A stretch of DNA of 64,000 nt, taken from Spinacia oleracea. Lineage: Eukaryota > Streptophyta > Magnoliopsida > Caryophyllales > Amaranthaceae. The stretch lies in contig NC_079489.1 of NCBI RefSeq assembly GCF_020520425.1, positions 93,910,810-93,974,809 of the forward strand. The letters are read 5' to 3'. Shown in pieces: positions 21,741 to 34,173 of this stretch. Each line of letters starts with the position of its first letter. Positions within the stretch are counted from its first letter, which is position 1. The translations under genes and the position numbers were made by a program. Below the pieces are notes generated by a model. That model worked only from the letters and a program-made list of their open reading frames with translations, did no database searches and was not told the origin of the DNA.

Positions 21741-24700
21741 TTTAATACTAAACCAAGATTAAATGAACTATGAAATATAATTTCATAAATGATAAATTTT
21801 TAAACCAAATGCTTACCAATTTGTGGGCCTCTAACCCAAAATCAAGCATTTAATGTTATACAGATATAGGCCTTTCACCCAATACTTAAAACATTCATGG
21901 AACTCAAACTTGATTCCATATATGCATATAAATGTTGTGTATCATTCAATACAGAGGTTTAGTTTATCATACTTTGCTATCCTTAGCATCTTTTCTATCG
22001 AAAGCCTCTCGATGTAAGATGAAAAGATCTTTGAATATGTTTCTAGAATGATCTAGCCTTTCGTTGCTGTTTAAAATGATAATCATATCTAAAATAGAAA
22101 ATCATCCAGGTAGCAGACTTGTGATCAACCTGAGTTCATTGAAGAACTCCCACCAAAAAAAAATTCCCTTTCATTGCTTCTTAGGCAACAATGAATTCAT
22201 TTCAATTATGTAGAATTTCAAATGATGCTTCCTTTTGGAATGCTCCAACTAGTTCACATAGATGTGGGAGATACATCTTTCAACTGAGAACTTGGAAACT
22301 AATCATTGATTCAGTTTCCCATGCATCACATATGGTTTAGAACCTATGTAACCACCTTTTAATCACGACGCCTAATTGCCCGCGTTTGTTTGTGGTTTGC
22401 CTAACAACAAGATTCAACTTTTGCTTAGGCAAATGCATGTAGCATCAAAACTTTAGTTATCTTCACTTCCTCTTATCAAGTGCTCATCCTACATCTCCAA
22501 ATGTATTGGATGTTCTTGATACTGTTCCAATGATCTTTGATTCAGATTAATAGAGATTGGTATAAACTCGTCACGATCCAATGTTCACGAGTTATCTTGG
22601 CGATCTATATATCACATTATACATGATTGATTGTAATGCAATAACCATTCGCATTTTAAAATCCATCCATGTGACTTTTAGCTTTATTCTGTTTCAAGAG
22701 ATACTGAATCTTGCTAAAATCTTGGCATTGTCATGTGACATAAGGTGAAGGCACCTCTTCAAGGTCCTTCATGCTTAACTTTAGTGATAACAGCCTAGCT
22801 TTATACTTAGTTAAAGCATTCATAACTTAGACTTACTCATATGGGTTGAGAGTCTCTTTTGAGTCTCTCCATTGTGTTTGATTTAGTAATTACTTTTACA
22901 GAATCCAAACAACGCTTTAGATCCTATCAATTAGATCTTTAACCCAGTATGTTCTAAGTTTCGCCATGGTTCTAATATTGACAAATACTTTCAAATCTAA
23001 CCATTTAGAATTTGAATGTCATTTTCAATACAGAGATATGTATCTCATATATAGAACCAATAAACTGGACTTAGCTCCCACTAAACTCCTCATCTATAAG
23101 ATGATCCATATTTTCATAAAGCTATGATTGCTCAATAGCCTTTTAGACAAATATGGTCCAATTCCCACTTGCATGCTTTAATCTACGAATAGATTTCTTA
23201 AGCTTGCTCTTTTATCTAGCACCCAAAACCTTTACATTGTGTGATGTACACAATTCCTTTCTTCAAGTCCAATTGAGTAAGGTGTTTTGTTTTTCCAATT
23301 GTCATATTTCCATATGCAATGATTGCTAGATTTATCCAAAATAGTTCAAGCATTCCGACTTGGTGAAAAAGATTTCAACATTATCAACGCTGTGAAGTTG
23401 TTTACAATCTTTAACCACTAATCTAGCTTCTCTTTTGTATGTGTATACAATATCATCTTTGCATGTTTTGAAAACATGTTTGCAACCAATGGGAGTAAAC
23501 CCTTTATGCAAATCAACGTTGTATGTTTAGAAAACATGTTTGCAACCAATGGGAGTGAACCCTTTATGCAAATCAACGTTCTATGTTTAGAAAACATGTT
23601 TGCAACTAATGGGAGTGAACCCTTTATGCAAATCAACGAAATCATAGATTTTATTCTTCAAGATGAAGGTACTTTGGATGAAATGGCCTCAAACCATTTT
23701 GTATGGCCTCGAACCATACTTATGTTTCTGATGGCCTCAAACCATACTTGGGAATTTTTAATTCGTCGTAGCTAACCTGTAAGTCGTATGTTTTTGAAGC
23801 ACTTTCCAAAGTCTTTATAGTTTTCATTCCTCAAGATATCTATGTATCTATCTTGGTTGAATTCTATTCCTTATACGATTTACCTAGGTATTGAACATCA
23901 AACGTTAGTGTCTATAAAGACATTACTCAAGTCCTTTGAGTATTAGGATTCTCTTGAAGCACTTCTAAAGTCTTCATGAAGCTCTTCCAAAGGCTTCTAA
24001 GTACGGAGCTTTTCCAAAGACTCCTAAGTATCCTACATTTGTTTGTTGCTTGACTCGAAGTCCATTCGAGGTCATTTTTCTCCCACTTGCCTTTTTGGAA
24101 ATATGATGGTTTCCTAACAGACATTATCTTAAGCAACAACCATATGTTCTCAGATTTGTGGTAGAATCAATACCTTTTGTTTCTATGAGTCGCTCATAAA
24201 GAAACATATATCTATCCTTGAGTTTGTTTGATGTAAACACTAACTCCCACTAGGTTTGACAACCCTAGATATATATGTACTGAAAAGATGTACTGAACCG
24301 AAGTTCAATACTTATGACATCTTATCCTTAGCTTTGACAACTTTTTTTAGTGTGAAAGTCACTTGAGAGTATCATTTAGAAACTATATAGGAAAATTGTC
24401 GTGATTATCGTTAATCGAAATAGATTCCGATTTCTCCATTTCTCCATTATCGTTATCGTTATGGAGCTTCGATTGTTATAATGCCATATAAACAATCTAG
24501 ATAATCTTTCTTGGCTCATGCAAACATCACCTTGACCCAGCCTAGATGTTCCAAAATTCTTGCCAGGTTGATTTTATACCCTTTTGTGAATTGCATCGAA
24601 GCATTTCACACATTTCACTTCGAGTAAATATAGCCATATTTTCTCAAATTCTTGTGAAATAGGTAGGTCATAAAATCCATCTTTGGCCCATGAACTTCAT

Positions 24701-25760
24701 TGTCTAGAAACTTCTAACAATAGTCCATTTCTATGTCATGTTCAACAAGCAAGACCCACGTGTCTTAAATTAACCAACTTTCAGAAATCCATGCCATGGA
24801 ATCTTAGAATGTTGACTTGTTGATATGGTCGTATGACATGGCCAAAGATATGTGGAACACAAATCAAAATGTTTGATTTGAACCTTCTGAAGTTTGAGTG
24901 TGAAGAGATTCGTTTTTTTATTAATCAAGCATATGACTCAACCCTTAAATGACCATTTCATTCAAATAAACACTCAACGAAGGTTTTTGTTTACTTTGAA
25001 TGTGAGTCTTTCCGTTGTCCAAACAGAAATTGATTATGATGATTAATAGAACATAATACCATTAAGTTCCAGCCTTTAGAAGGACTTTAAAACAAACATG
25101 ATGACCCTACAATTAATGTAGCATAACTTTGCTTCATTTCCTACTTGTAGGTCAATAACCAGACTTAGCTCCCGAAATTTGAGTTCTTAACAAGAGTTTA
25201 GAATCTCAAGCGGTAATCTAATACCATAGGAGTTTATTTGCTAAGTCGTTTCTCTTTAACATAAACTTCAAGGTAGAACTTGAATATTGAATTCATTTCT
25301 TTTGTTCCCCTTTCCTATCCTTTCTAGCATGTTTTCTTATAGTCCTAAAGATTTTACTCTTTGCTTGATCTTCTTACTTTGTTACGCTTACAAAGTCCCT
25401 TTCTTTTGTTCACTTTGAATGACAACATCCAATGAGTCTAATTCATTATCGAATCAAAAGAAAATTGGTTGTTAACCATTGGTTATACATGAGTCTTTAA
25501 CTCAATACTTCATTATTCCAAAACTACCCAGTATTCTGAATATATGAGGTCCAATTGGTCTACCATTCAAATTCTAGTTTGAAAACAACCATGAAGATCA
25601 CTTTAAGAAAATAGCATTCAAGATACGCTCTCACTCTCCTTTTCTTTGAGAATCGCTCTCAAAAATAGTTACCAATCGATCGAGGAAATATTGCAGTTCT
25701 ATTGTCCGAACGCAATAAGGTTGAAGATTGACTATTCTACAAAATGAACTAGCAAAGATT
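21741..25760 (-). pseudogene. Decayed copia pol region of element B
   Basis: Collinear scraps of the intact pol in D persist. Near 23461-23640 a segment translating to PIGCKHVF matches AIGSKWVF of reverse transcriptase, and it is present three times. Near 24060-24180 the sequence matches the integrase to reverse transcriptase linker. No frame is open beyond short chance runs. The block is about as long as an intact coding region, so decay occurred by many small changes rather than by one deletion. Confidence 0.75.
23461..23640. repeat. Three tandem 60-bp copies within the pol remnant of B
   Basis: Units 23461-23520, 23521-23580 and 23581-23640 are each exactly 60 bases and differ at only a few positions. 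Each contains AAAACATGTTTGCAAC and CCTTTATGCAAATCAACG. Confidence 0.95.
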
Positions 25761-26492
25761 AACATTTATCATACTTTAATAACTTGAAATAAAAGCATTC
25801 ACGCAATCATCAAAGCTATTAAACATTTCATTCATGCAAAAATAAAACATGGTCCAAAAAGAATGAAACGATTCCAAGACCCCAAAAGTCCTAAATCCTT
25901 AAGCAGCTTTAGCATGTCTTAAGTAGTTTAAGATTTTAGGTAAGCAAAACCTATTGCTAGTAATCTCCAAATTACTCTTGGTTAATAAATTAATGCCATA
26001 ATTTATCCCATTGCCACAACATAATGCCATTGTTGTTTGAGTTGAAACCACAATCAACGTTCTCCTTTAGGACGCCTTACCACCTAAGTCAACTAAAATA
26101 GCACCTCGCTTTAGCGTAAACCTACTATCTTAGATCCCTAGATTTTTGTAAGTGCTTGATTTGGAAGGCAATTTTTAAACTCAATATTACTTTGGACCTA
26201 GTTGTTTCTATGTTGGTTCGATTATTTAGTGAACTTAATCTAATCGATTCACATGAAACAACCTGTTCATGCAAAGCATGCATACATACATTCATACATT
26301 CACGCATAATATATATATTAAATTGCATAAAGAAATGGTGATCTAGTATGGCCCAAAACATCTTGTCTTGAAGCATCCAATCTTCATCACCTCCTTGTTA
26401 GCTTGGCATCGTCTTGAATCTTCGTTCAAATGCTAACTTAAAGTTCTAAACATAGAAATACTTGAAAATAATAAAATTACATCAAAATTTCC

Positions 26493-26533
26493 ATGGTACG
26501 CAGACCATAAAGATAGAACGGTACGCAGACCGT
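26493..26533 (-). promoter_or_regulatory. Paired leader hairpins, element B
   Basis: ATGGTACGCAGACCAT at 26493-26508 and ACGGTACGCAGACCGT at 26518-26533. The second copy has changed both partners of one stem pair (T-A to C-G), keeping the stem while the loop ACGCAG is unchanged. Confidence 0.6.
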
Positions 26534-26999
26534 ATTTAGCTATCCTAAATGGCCATACTAGTCACTAGGAGTACCTGCATTACATAAAATATATATTCTA
26601 TGCATTCACCCATTCGTGTGCTAAAACGAATGGCCCATGTAAATATGCAAGTATTTACGTGAATTAATTAAAATTCACGTTCACATAAACGCGTCCTAAA
26701 AGATTAATCAATTTCCAAATTATTAATCCTTAGACTTTATTCTAATTAAAATTGAATTTAATTAAAATAATGCGACCTTCGAAAATAATTAAAATAATTA
26801 TTTCATTTTAATTTCATTTAGTGGCTCCCACTCAAACCAATAATTATTCCGGATAATTAATTATGAAATATTAAATTAAAACTCGCTGCCCGGCCCAAGC
26901 AAATAAAATATTAAATTAAATATCCCGTTAGCCCAAATTAATGCAAATATGCGAAGCCCAACGAATTAAACGATTTTAACAAAAAGGTCCAATTACTTA

Positions 27000-27350
27000 G
27001 TCGGGCTAGGCTTGCGCCCAGCCCCATGCCTTGCGTGAGGCCCAAGAGCGCACGAGCAAGGCTCGCACACCTAGGCCCCATCGCGCGCGCGCAACGCGTC
27101 CCCGCAGCTATGCTGACCCTGCGTGCGTGTTGTGCGTCGTGTGTGTGCTGGACGTCGCACGGCTCGCGCCTTGCTTCGTCGCAGCCCCGCAAGCATACCC
27201 ACCCGCCCCTTCCTCGCCCAGCGCGCACGAGGCACGCAGCGTAGCTGCTGCTGCCCGTGTCGCATGCGGCTCGGTCAAGCACAATGGCCCCGCATGGCTC
27301 GACGAGCCATACGTCCACCATGCTAATGTTCGTGCCCTTGGTTCGTGATA
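27000..27350. repeat. GC-rich block in leader of B
   Basis: A GC-rich island at the place where A and D have theirs, but with different sequence and weaker repetition. Overlapping open frames on both strands follow from composition. Confidence 0.6.
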
Positions 27351-28208
27351 CGGACCAACTTAATTAAAATTAAATTTAATTTCACGAACTTGCATTAATT
27401 TTATTTTTCAAAAAATTACGATTTTTATTTTCGAAAACAACGATTTTTAACGATTTAATAAATTCCAACGACAATCCAATTTCGTAAAATTATTAAATCA
27501 AGGGCTAACAATATTCAAACTTTTATGAACGAACGAATCAACATTAAAGTTTGAACTTTTAATTAACAAAATCCGAAGCTTTAAATCGTTCATAAACAAT
27601 TAAATTTCAGATTTTTAATAATTTGGTTTAAGTGCGATTAAAACTAACGAAACCATTCAAAATTTTAATCCAATAATTTTTAAAATTAGCCACTGACCCA
27701 TGAAATTATATCCCCTTTCCCAATTAACCGAATTATTAAACCAACATTAATTAAAATTCAATTAGGGTTTCAAATTTTACGAATTGGGGAAAGGAAAATT
27801 AGGGTTTATACTTATCGAAAACATCTGAACTTTTTACCATAGATCAATCATGTACCCAGAAATATTGTGTCAAAATTTCAAGAAATTCGGAGTAGCTTAG
27901 GTCGACCTTTTAATTGAATTACTGTCCGACACTTTTAATTTTTAATGAAAAATTAACAAAAACGACCAAAGAACGATATTTCGAGGCCTGTTTTCGCAAT
28001 TCTATTCACATGAGTTGATCTTAGAACATCCTTTTCAATCAGATTAGGGTTTTCAAACTCGAAAAAACGATATTTTTTATTTCGGACCTGATTATTACGC
28101 AATTCGTCCAATAATTCGTAAAAATTCCGAAAATTCAACAAAAAATTCAAAATTTTCGACAGATGCAAAAACAATAAAATTATGCTAATTCATGCTTTGA
28201 ATACATAA

Positions 28209-28222
28209 GGCTCATGATACCA
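28209..28222 (-). other. Primer binding site of element B
   Basis: GGCTCATGATACCA on the plus strand, one base before the LTR. It fits initiator tRNA-Met with the same one-base insertion as in A and D, but A in place of G. Confidence 0.75.
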
Positions 28223-28223
28223 C

Positions 28224-29266
28224 TGTAGGGGAATACAGTTAAACATAATAACATGTGCGGAACAATTCCCAAAGCCAGGAAACATGTATAAAGCACAGAT
28301 TAAGCAAACTTACATTCGAAGCGTGTTTTCCACAATAATCTGTCAACGAAGACGAACAAAGAACTCCACTTGTCGTTCCTCTACTTGGTTCACCGACACG
28401 TTCAGATCCGTCTTGATTATCGTAGCTTAGACAATCTATCAAGATACTTTGCTTTTGGGAAGAACTCACTTTGGAGGCACAGAGAGAATTAGGGTTCTCT
28501 GTGTCTCTAGGGTTTGAGTAATATGAATTGTGTGTGTTGGAAAATACAATATGCCTATTGTATTAATGATGTAACCGACCAAGAACCAAAGGCCTTGACC
28601 GGCCACATCACGCAAGCCACGGACCGCACCGCACAACCCCGCCCAGCGACACACTGCAGGCCGAAGCCCACATCGCGCGCGCCGAGCAGCTGGGCCGTGG
28701 GCCTGCTTGCTCGCGCTGCGTTGCTTGCTGTGCGTGCTGTTGCGTGCTCGCCCAATGGGCTGGCCTTGCTCGCCTTTGCTCGTGAGCTTGCTGGCTCGTT
28801 GGGCCTTGCACGCTTACGTGCTTGGCTCGACGGGCCGACAACTCCGATGCCCTTCGTATTCGCGATTTAATATATTTCCGATATATTATTTATCGTTTCG
28901 TATACGACGAATCACCGTCGTACGATACGATTTATTCGTGTCGCCCAGCTTACGAATATTCGCGATACGATATACGATTCCGATGAAGGTCGTATCGTAT
29001 AATACGTTTCCAACTAATTCCCGAAAAGCTATTAAATGAATTTCCGATTCATTTAATCCGGTGATCTGTTACGTGTCATTGGTGTGACCTTGTAGGTTCA
29101 GTCAAGAGTAAGTTGTGAGTTCAATATCCATTAGAACTCACTGATCGGAAGCATTGCTCCAGCTAGCTGTTCCGATCACTTGATCTCACTGAATTAATTG
29201 TTCGCAATTAATCTGAACCTTGGTATTAGACTTAATGCACCTTGGGTGAAGGACATATTTCCTTCA
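28224..29266 (-). repeat. 5' LTR of element B
   Basis: Same 1043-bp length as the left copy and about 98.5% identical. The target duplication CTTTG follows at 29267-29271. Confidence 0.93.
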
Positions 29267-29437
29267 CTTTGGGCCAGCTTTGCATTGTCATGCGCGCTGC
29301 GCCCATGGGCCTTGCGCTTGTGCGCTCCGGCTCGTGGGTTGCTTTTGTGTTGCGATTAAATTATCTTACGACAATTTATTTATCGTTTCGTACATGACGA
29401 TCCAATGTTGTACGATACGATTATTTCCCGGAAAAAC

Positions 29438-30632
29438 TCCATGACCGGAAAAGGGAGAAAATCAGCCCCCTACACCAACTACCCTGCTAATTCATGGAGA
29501 AAGTAATTGGTTTTATTGGATTCGAAGATACATGGTTCGGGTTATAAAAATTACTTTCGGGCTTAGGTTAATTTAGGTCGGTCACATTCGGGTTCGGGTT
29601 TACAAATGCTTGTTCTAGACCCATAACTTTCGGTTTTGGGTCGACCCAACGGGTTGAGATATTTTAAAACGCTTATTATATTATTGTTAATTTGGTTAAT
29701 AAATATAAAAATTGAGCGCATGAATTAACAAATTTTTATACACAAGTTTATATTTGGTCAAATACAACCATAAAATTAAGTATAATTCAAAATTAAAATC
29801 ATATTACACCTAACAATATTAAAGATAGCGTGTTTATTGTGCTAGTTATAGCTCCTCATAATCTCATTTATTACTATAAATACAACGATTTTCTATCGGT
29901 CTGGTAAAAAACCGGTTCGGACAGATTTTGACCCATTACTTTTAAGGTTGTTGGGGATACAATCCGACTACGGGTCACAAAATCTTGTTGAAGACCCATT
30001 ATTTTTCTGGTCGATTTCGAGTCGCGTTTTGGGGCAGGTCGATTTTTGACAGGTCTACTCAAAAGTATGTACCGCGTGCGGGTATAGTGACATAGTAGTG
30101 ACATGATTTCAGTGGGTGACTAGTGAACAACAAGTTAGACCCTATTCTTCTTGGCTTAATTTTTGTTTTAGGGCTTGTTTTCCAGTTCAGTTCATTTCAG
30201 TTCAGGAGTATTCGATCAGTTCTGTTAATTTTAGTTCCATTTAGTTCAGTTCAAGTTAAGTTAAATTAAGTTCAGTTTAATTCAGTTAAGTTCAATTCAA
30301 CTTATTATTATTATATAATAATTATTATTATAAAATTATTATAATTCTTTTATTCATATATAACTTATTATTTAATATTATTCATTAATTATTTATTATT
30401 TATTATTTGTTAATCCGAATTTATTATTTATAATTTATCACTTATAATTTATTTCTATTCAGTTAAGTTCATTTAAGTTAAGTTAAGTTTAGTTCAGTTC
30501 AATTAATTTCACTTCGGCTAATTTTAGTTTAGTTCAGTTTACCTCAAAAGAACATAGCCTTAGCCAAAAACTTAGTTCAATAGGAAAAGAAATTTAAAGC
30601 TAAAAACCAAATACCAAAATATTGAAAACCAA
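29438..30632. other. Intergenic sequence with low-complexity repeats
   Basis: CGGGTT-rich words at 29530-29660 and 29890-30060 resemble those at 13613-14420. From 30182 to 30545 there are (TTCAG/AAGTT)-rich runs flanking an AT-only core (30300-30470). No gene is apparent. Confidence 0.6.
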
Positions 30633-30641
30633 TAAAAGTAA

Positions 30642-31785
30642 GAAAATTTGTAATTATTAATCCAACCTTTGCCCGATTTTCTTTAATTAAGCCTACCTAT
30701 GCGATATTTTTAAATAATCCAACCTTTATGACCCAACTACTATTATTAAGCCTGGATGACCGGTTACCTGCTACAAAGTCAAGAAAAATTTGTAATTATT
30801 AATCCAACCTTTGCCCGATTTTCTTTAATAAGCCTACCTATGCGATATTTCTAAATAATCCAACCTATATGACCCAACTACTATTATTAAGCCTGGATGA
30901 CCGGTTACCTGCTACAAAGTCAACGTTAAAAACGTTGACAACCTAAAGTTGGTTTCCCTCCTAAAATATCGGACACGTCATCATCACTTGCCACCTAAAC
31001 AAGGATTTCATTTTTTTTCAAAAAACCCTTAACCCTTCTCTTCTCTGTACCGTGTTTCAATTCCTCTCTCCTCCATTACTGCTGCTTCAACCACAATTGT
31101 ACTGGTTCATGACATCATCAGCGATTTTCTTGTGGAAATAGGTGACTTCATCCACGGGCATTCAAATTTCGTCTCCAAAATCGTACAATTGAAGGTGAAC
31201 TTACAAACCTTAGCGTTTTTGTTCCTTTTTTGGTAAGTTTTGAATTTTGGGCTTCCTTGATGGTCAGTTCGTAAAAACCTGAGCTGTTGCAATAATATAG
31301 TTTTTTTTTTATGTTGTGGGATGTTGGTTATTTTGGTCTTGTTGGAAAATTAGAAAGAAAAAAAAAACCTTGAATTTGAAGAAGATCCAGATCCAACAGG
31401 CAATTGCTTTACCCCAGCCATAGCAATTGCTGATTATTTTTGATGAACTTCGAATGGAGAGGTATGAGGGATCGACAATGGTGGAGAAGAGGTAGAAGAG
31501 AAATAATGAAGAGGAGTGCATGCAGAGATGAAGCAGAAAATCGCAGAGGAGAGAGGAACGAAAATTAAAATAGCAATTAATGAAAATAAAGTGAAAAATA
31601 AAATTAAAAAAATTATAATTGTTATATGCCACGTAAGGGTGAATACCGCCTATAGCAGGTTAGTAACTTATTAGGCTTAATAATAGTAGTTGGGTCATAA
31701 ATGCTGGATTATTTAGAAATATCGCATAGGTAGGCTTAATTAAAAAAAATCGAGCAAAGGTTGGATTAATAATTACAAATTTTCC
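30642..31785. mobile_element. Non-autonomous Mutator-like element, 1144 bp
   Basis: Flanked by 9-bp repeats TAAAAGTAA (30633-30641 and 31786-31794). The ends are inverted repeats of about 140 bases starting GAAAATTTGTAATTATTAAT on the left and its complement on the right. The left end is present twice in tandem (about 30642-30781 and 30782-30920). The middle, 30960-31640, has no long reading frame; a CT-rich stretch at 31030-31080 looks like a plant 5' leader, so captured gene sequence is possible but unproven. Confidence 0.8.
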
Positions 31786-31794
31786 TAAAAGTAA

Positions 31795-32410
31795 AAGCCA
31801 AAATATGAAAAAGTTAGCAAAAAAACCTTATTATCATAAACTCATTATCGTTCGGTATCATTTTTTGTTTCCGCATGATTACTATAGCTAGGTATGATTA
31901 TTTTTTAGTTTTTTTTTTTTTTTGGTGTACCACCCGGTTCACCCTTAGGGTTAATCCGAAATCGGGGCGAGTTCTAAGTGAATAGGTTCCAATCCCTTCC
32001 TGTTGTGGGATCTTTTACGGTGATGACGCGTCACGCGTTCCTGGCACGAACTTCTAGCAACCTGCAAAACAAGAATATTCCCGTAGGAATATTCCCTCCG
32101 ATGCCTAAGTAAGTATGGGCTAGAGAGAGAAGTGATTTTAGAGAGAAGGCAGAGCAAAAATAGTTTTAAGGTAGGTCAGAATGAATTGATTGCCTCTTAC
32201 CTTGGGATCTGAGCTATTTAGAGGGCTAGGGTTTCTTGGGAATTGATCCCTCAACCCTAGCTGTGGGATGCGTTGCCCAATGGGGATTTAGGACACGTGT
32301 CCTAGGGCAAACATGGATGGGCCTTTTATAATTTGGGCCTGGTGGCCAACGAAGGTGAGCTTTTGGATAAGATGTTGCTCTTGTTTTGCTTAGGTTCCAA
32401 GGTCTTAGCC
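31795..32410. other. Possible old LTR fragment before element C
   Basis: The stretch 31925-32400 has LTR-like features: CCGATGCCTAAGTAAGTATG, AGAGAGAGAAGTG and a late TTTATAATTTGGGCC. Such words recur in plant gypsy LTRs. No partner copy is in the window and the boundaries cannot be set. Confidence 0.35.
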
Positions 32411-34173
32411 TGATAAGGCGTTTTTCCGTCGTTGAAAGATCAATGCCTCAATCAAACAAAATTTATAAAACCACTAGACTAACCAACTATATCAACTATA
32501 GTGGCAAGTAAAGGGATCGTCCCAAAGAAACGATGGTTCTTGAGTTTAAATGTCAAGCTAATTCGAACAAGAGGTTTGATTTGAATTATCACTAAGATGC
32601 TAAACTTACAATTAAACTAGATTGAATCAAGGAAGCTAAACGTTAGGGAGTTGGGGATAGTCTAGGGAAATCGGGGGAAATGAACTACCATATAGTAATC
32701 ATGAATGATGTAATGAAATAGCACTTAGGGAAATGAAAACTAATGACGTACTCGCCACCTCTCGGATAGAGCACGCGAAGCAACCTAGCCTATGGAAAGC
32801 TTTTGCATAGTCCTAAGCTAGATTAGCAAGCATATAATAGGTGCTATCATTCACTTGCATGAACTAGGCTCACAATGTCTTGCCAAACCTAAATCATACA
32901 TTCCAATCTAACTCAATCAACTAGCATTTGCAACTACTAATCAATTGATCATGGAAAATCCTAGCACTAAATCAATTTAATCACATCAATCATTAATCAA
33001 TTAAATCATCAAATTCCCCTAATTAGGCCCCTAGATTCTCCCCTTTCCCTAACCTAAATCTACTCACTAGCCATTCTAGGAATCAAGAAATCCATTAATT
33101 CTACAATAGCAAGCATGAAATTGAAGGATTAAGAAGAGAGAATCAAAGACTAGAACAATCAATTGAACAATCAACAAGAGAATTAAAAATCAAAGTAACT
33201 AAGTAAAATCAAGAAGAATTCAAGAATTGAAGGAATTATAGAACAATCAACAATCACAACAAAAGCAAGAATTAAGAAATTGAATTGAATTGCACAAAAT
33301 TAGAAGAAGAGTTTAGAGAATTACAAATTGATGCTTCAATGGAGGAGAGTTTCTCTCTCTAGAAATGCTGAAAAACTAACTTTGAGAATCTAAAATTATC
33401 AACTAAAATTCTGCTCTTAACAAAATAATCGAAAAATATATTTATAAGTTTCCCCAAATAGAAGCCAAAATTCGAATAAGAGCAGCCCGCGCAACCATTC
33501 GGTCGCACAGACCTTTTGTGCGACCGAACGTAAATGAGTCATTTGAGCGCATACTAGGTCCTGTGCGAGCGAAGGCAGCGAAGAACATTTCCTTCGTCAT
33601 GTGCGACCGAATGAAGAACCATGTTCGGTCGAATGGGGTTTCTTTGGCTCATAATTCCTCTGCAGCACGATTCGGTCGAACGAAAAGCCTTGTGTGGTCG
33701 CACAACTCTTGTGCGGTCGAGTTGATGACCTTGTGCGGTCGCATCCCAAATTAGGGACATTCTGATCCCAAAAACCAAACCTGTGCGACCGAACAACAAA
33801 GCACGTTCGGTTGCACAAAACCTGTGCTGTCGAATTGAAGGCTCTGCGATCGCATCCCAAATTAGAGACCTTCTGATTCCAAAAATCAATCATGTGCGAC
33901 CGAACAACAGAGCACGTTCGATCGCACAGAACTGGATATTCCTTGTACTCATTTGCACTCCTCTGTTCGGGCGCACAAACCATCACTCGATCGCACAAGC
34001 CCTGTTTTGGCTTGATTCTACTTGTTTTCCATCACTTTTCATCATAATTACCTATAAAGCACAAGATGGAACGAAACTTATAAAATTCACACAAAAAGCT
34101 ATTAAAAACTATAAAAAAGTATAAAAACTAACATAAAATCCTAAGCTAAGAGCGACATAAATTTCGCTCATCA
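32411..34173 (-). repeat. 3' LTR of element C (1763 bp)
   Basis: Plus-strand ends are TGATAAGG and CTCATCA, giving TG/CA on the element strand (TGATGAGCG to CTTATCA). It matches 42617-43986 over 1382 bases, with a 12-base indel and scattered substitutions. Confidence 0.9.
33497..33990. repeat. TGTGCGACCGAAC hairpin array in LTR C
   Basis: About a dozen copies of TGTGCGACCGAAC or its complement in alternating orientation. One pair at 33782-33820 gives a stem of about 13 bp. Open frames across this region come from the repeat. Further copies lie at 39035-39070 and 39129-39167. Confidence 0.8.

Larger units (their letters stand above)
25761..28208 (-). other. 5' leader of element B
   Basis: Related to the leaders of A and D in order: the GGTAAGCAAAACC stretch near 25937, the CACCTCGCT stretch near 26103, two hairpins (26493-26533), a GC-rich block (27000-27350) and an AT-rich end. 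No gene is seen. Confidence 0.6.
19974..29266 (-). mobile_element. Complete non-autonomous copia-type element B (9293 bp)
   Basis: Both LTRs are 1043 bp (19974-21016 and 28224-29266), with about 15 substitutions between them and no indels by eye. The 5-bp target duplication CTTTG stands at 19969-19973 and 29267-29271. The primer binding site is 28209-28222 and the purine tract is next to 21016. The interior carries only remains of copia pol. A recent insertion with ruined genes implies that proteins were supplied in trans. Confidence 0.92.
19472..29437 (-). repeat. Copia LTR fragment split by element B
   Basis: TGTAGGGGAATACAGTTAAA at 19472 begins an LTR related to that of element B. It runs to 19973, is interrupted by B, and appears to continue at 29272 to about 29437 with the TTATCGTTTCGTACATGACG segment also known from B. 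The far end is missing. It shows nested insertion of B into an older relative. Confidence 0.65.

Noticed and set aside
33518..33998. Open frames across the TGTGCGACCGAAC array
   Set aside because: They exist in both orientations and follow the repeat; nothing suggests a protein.
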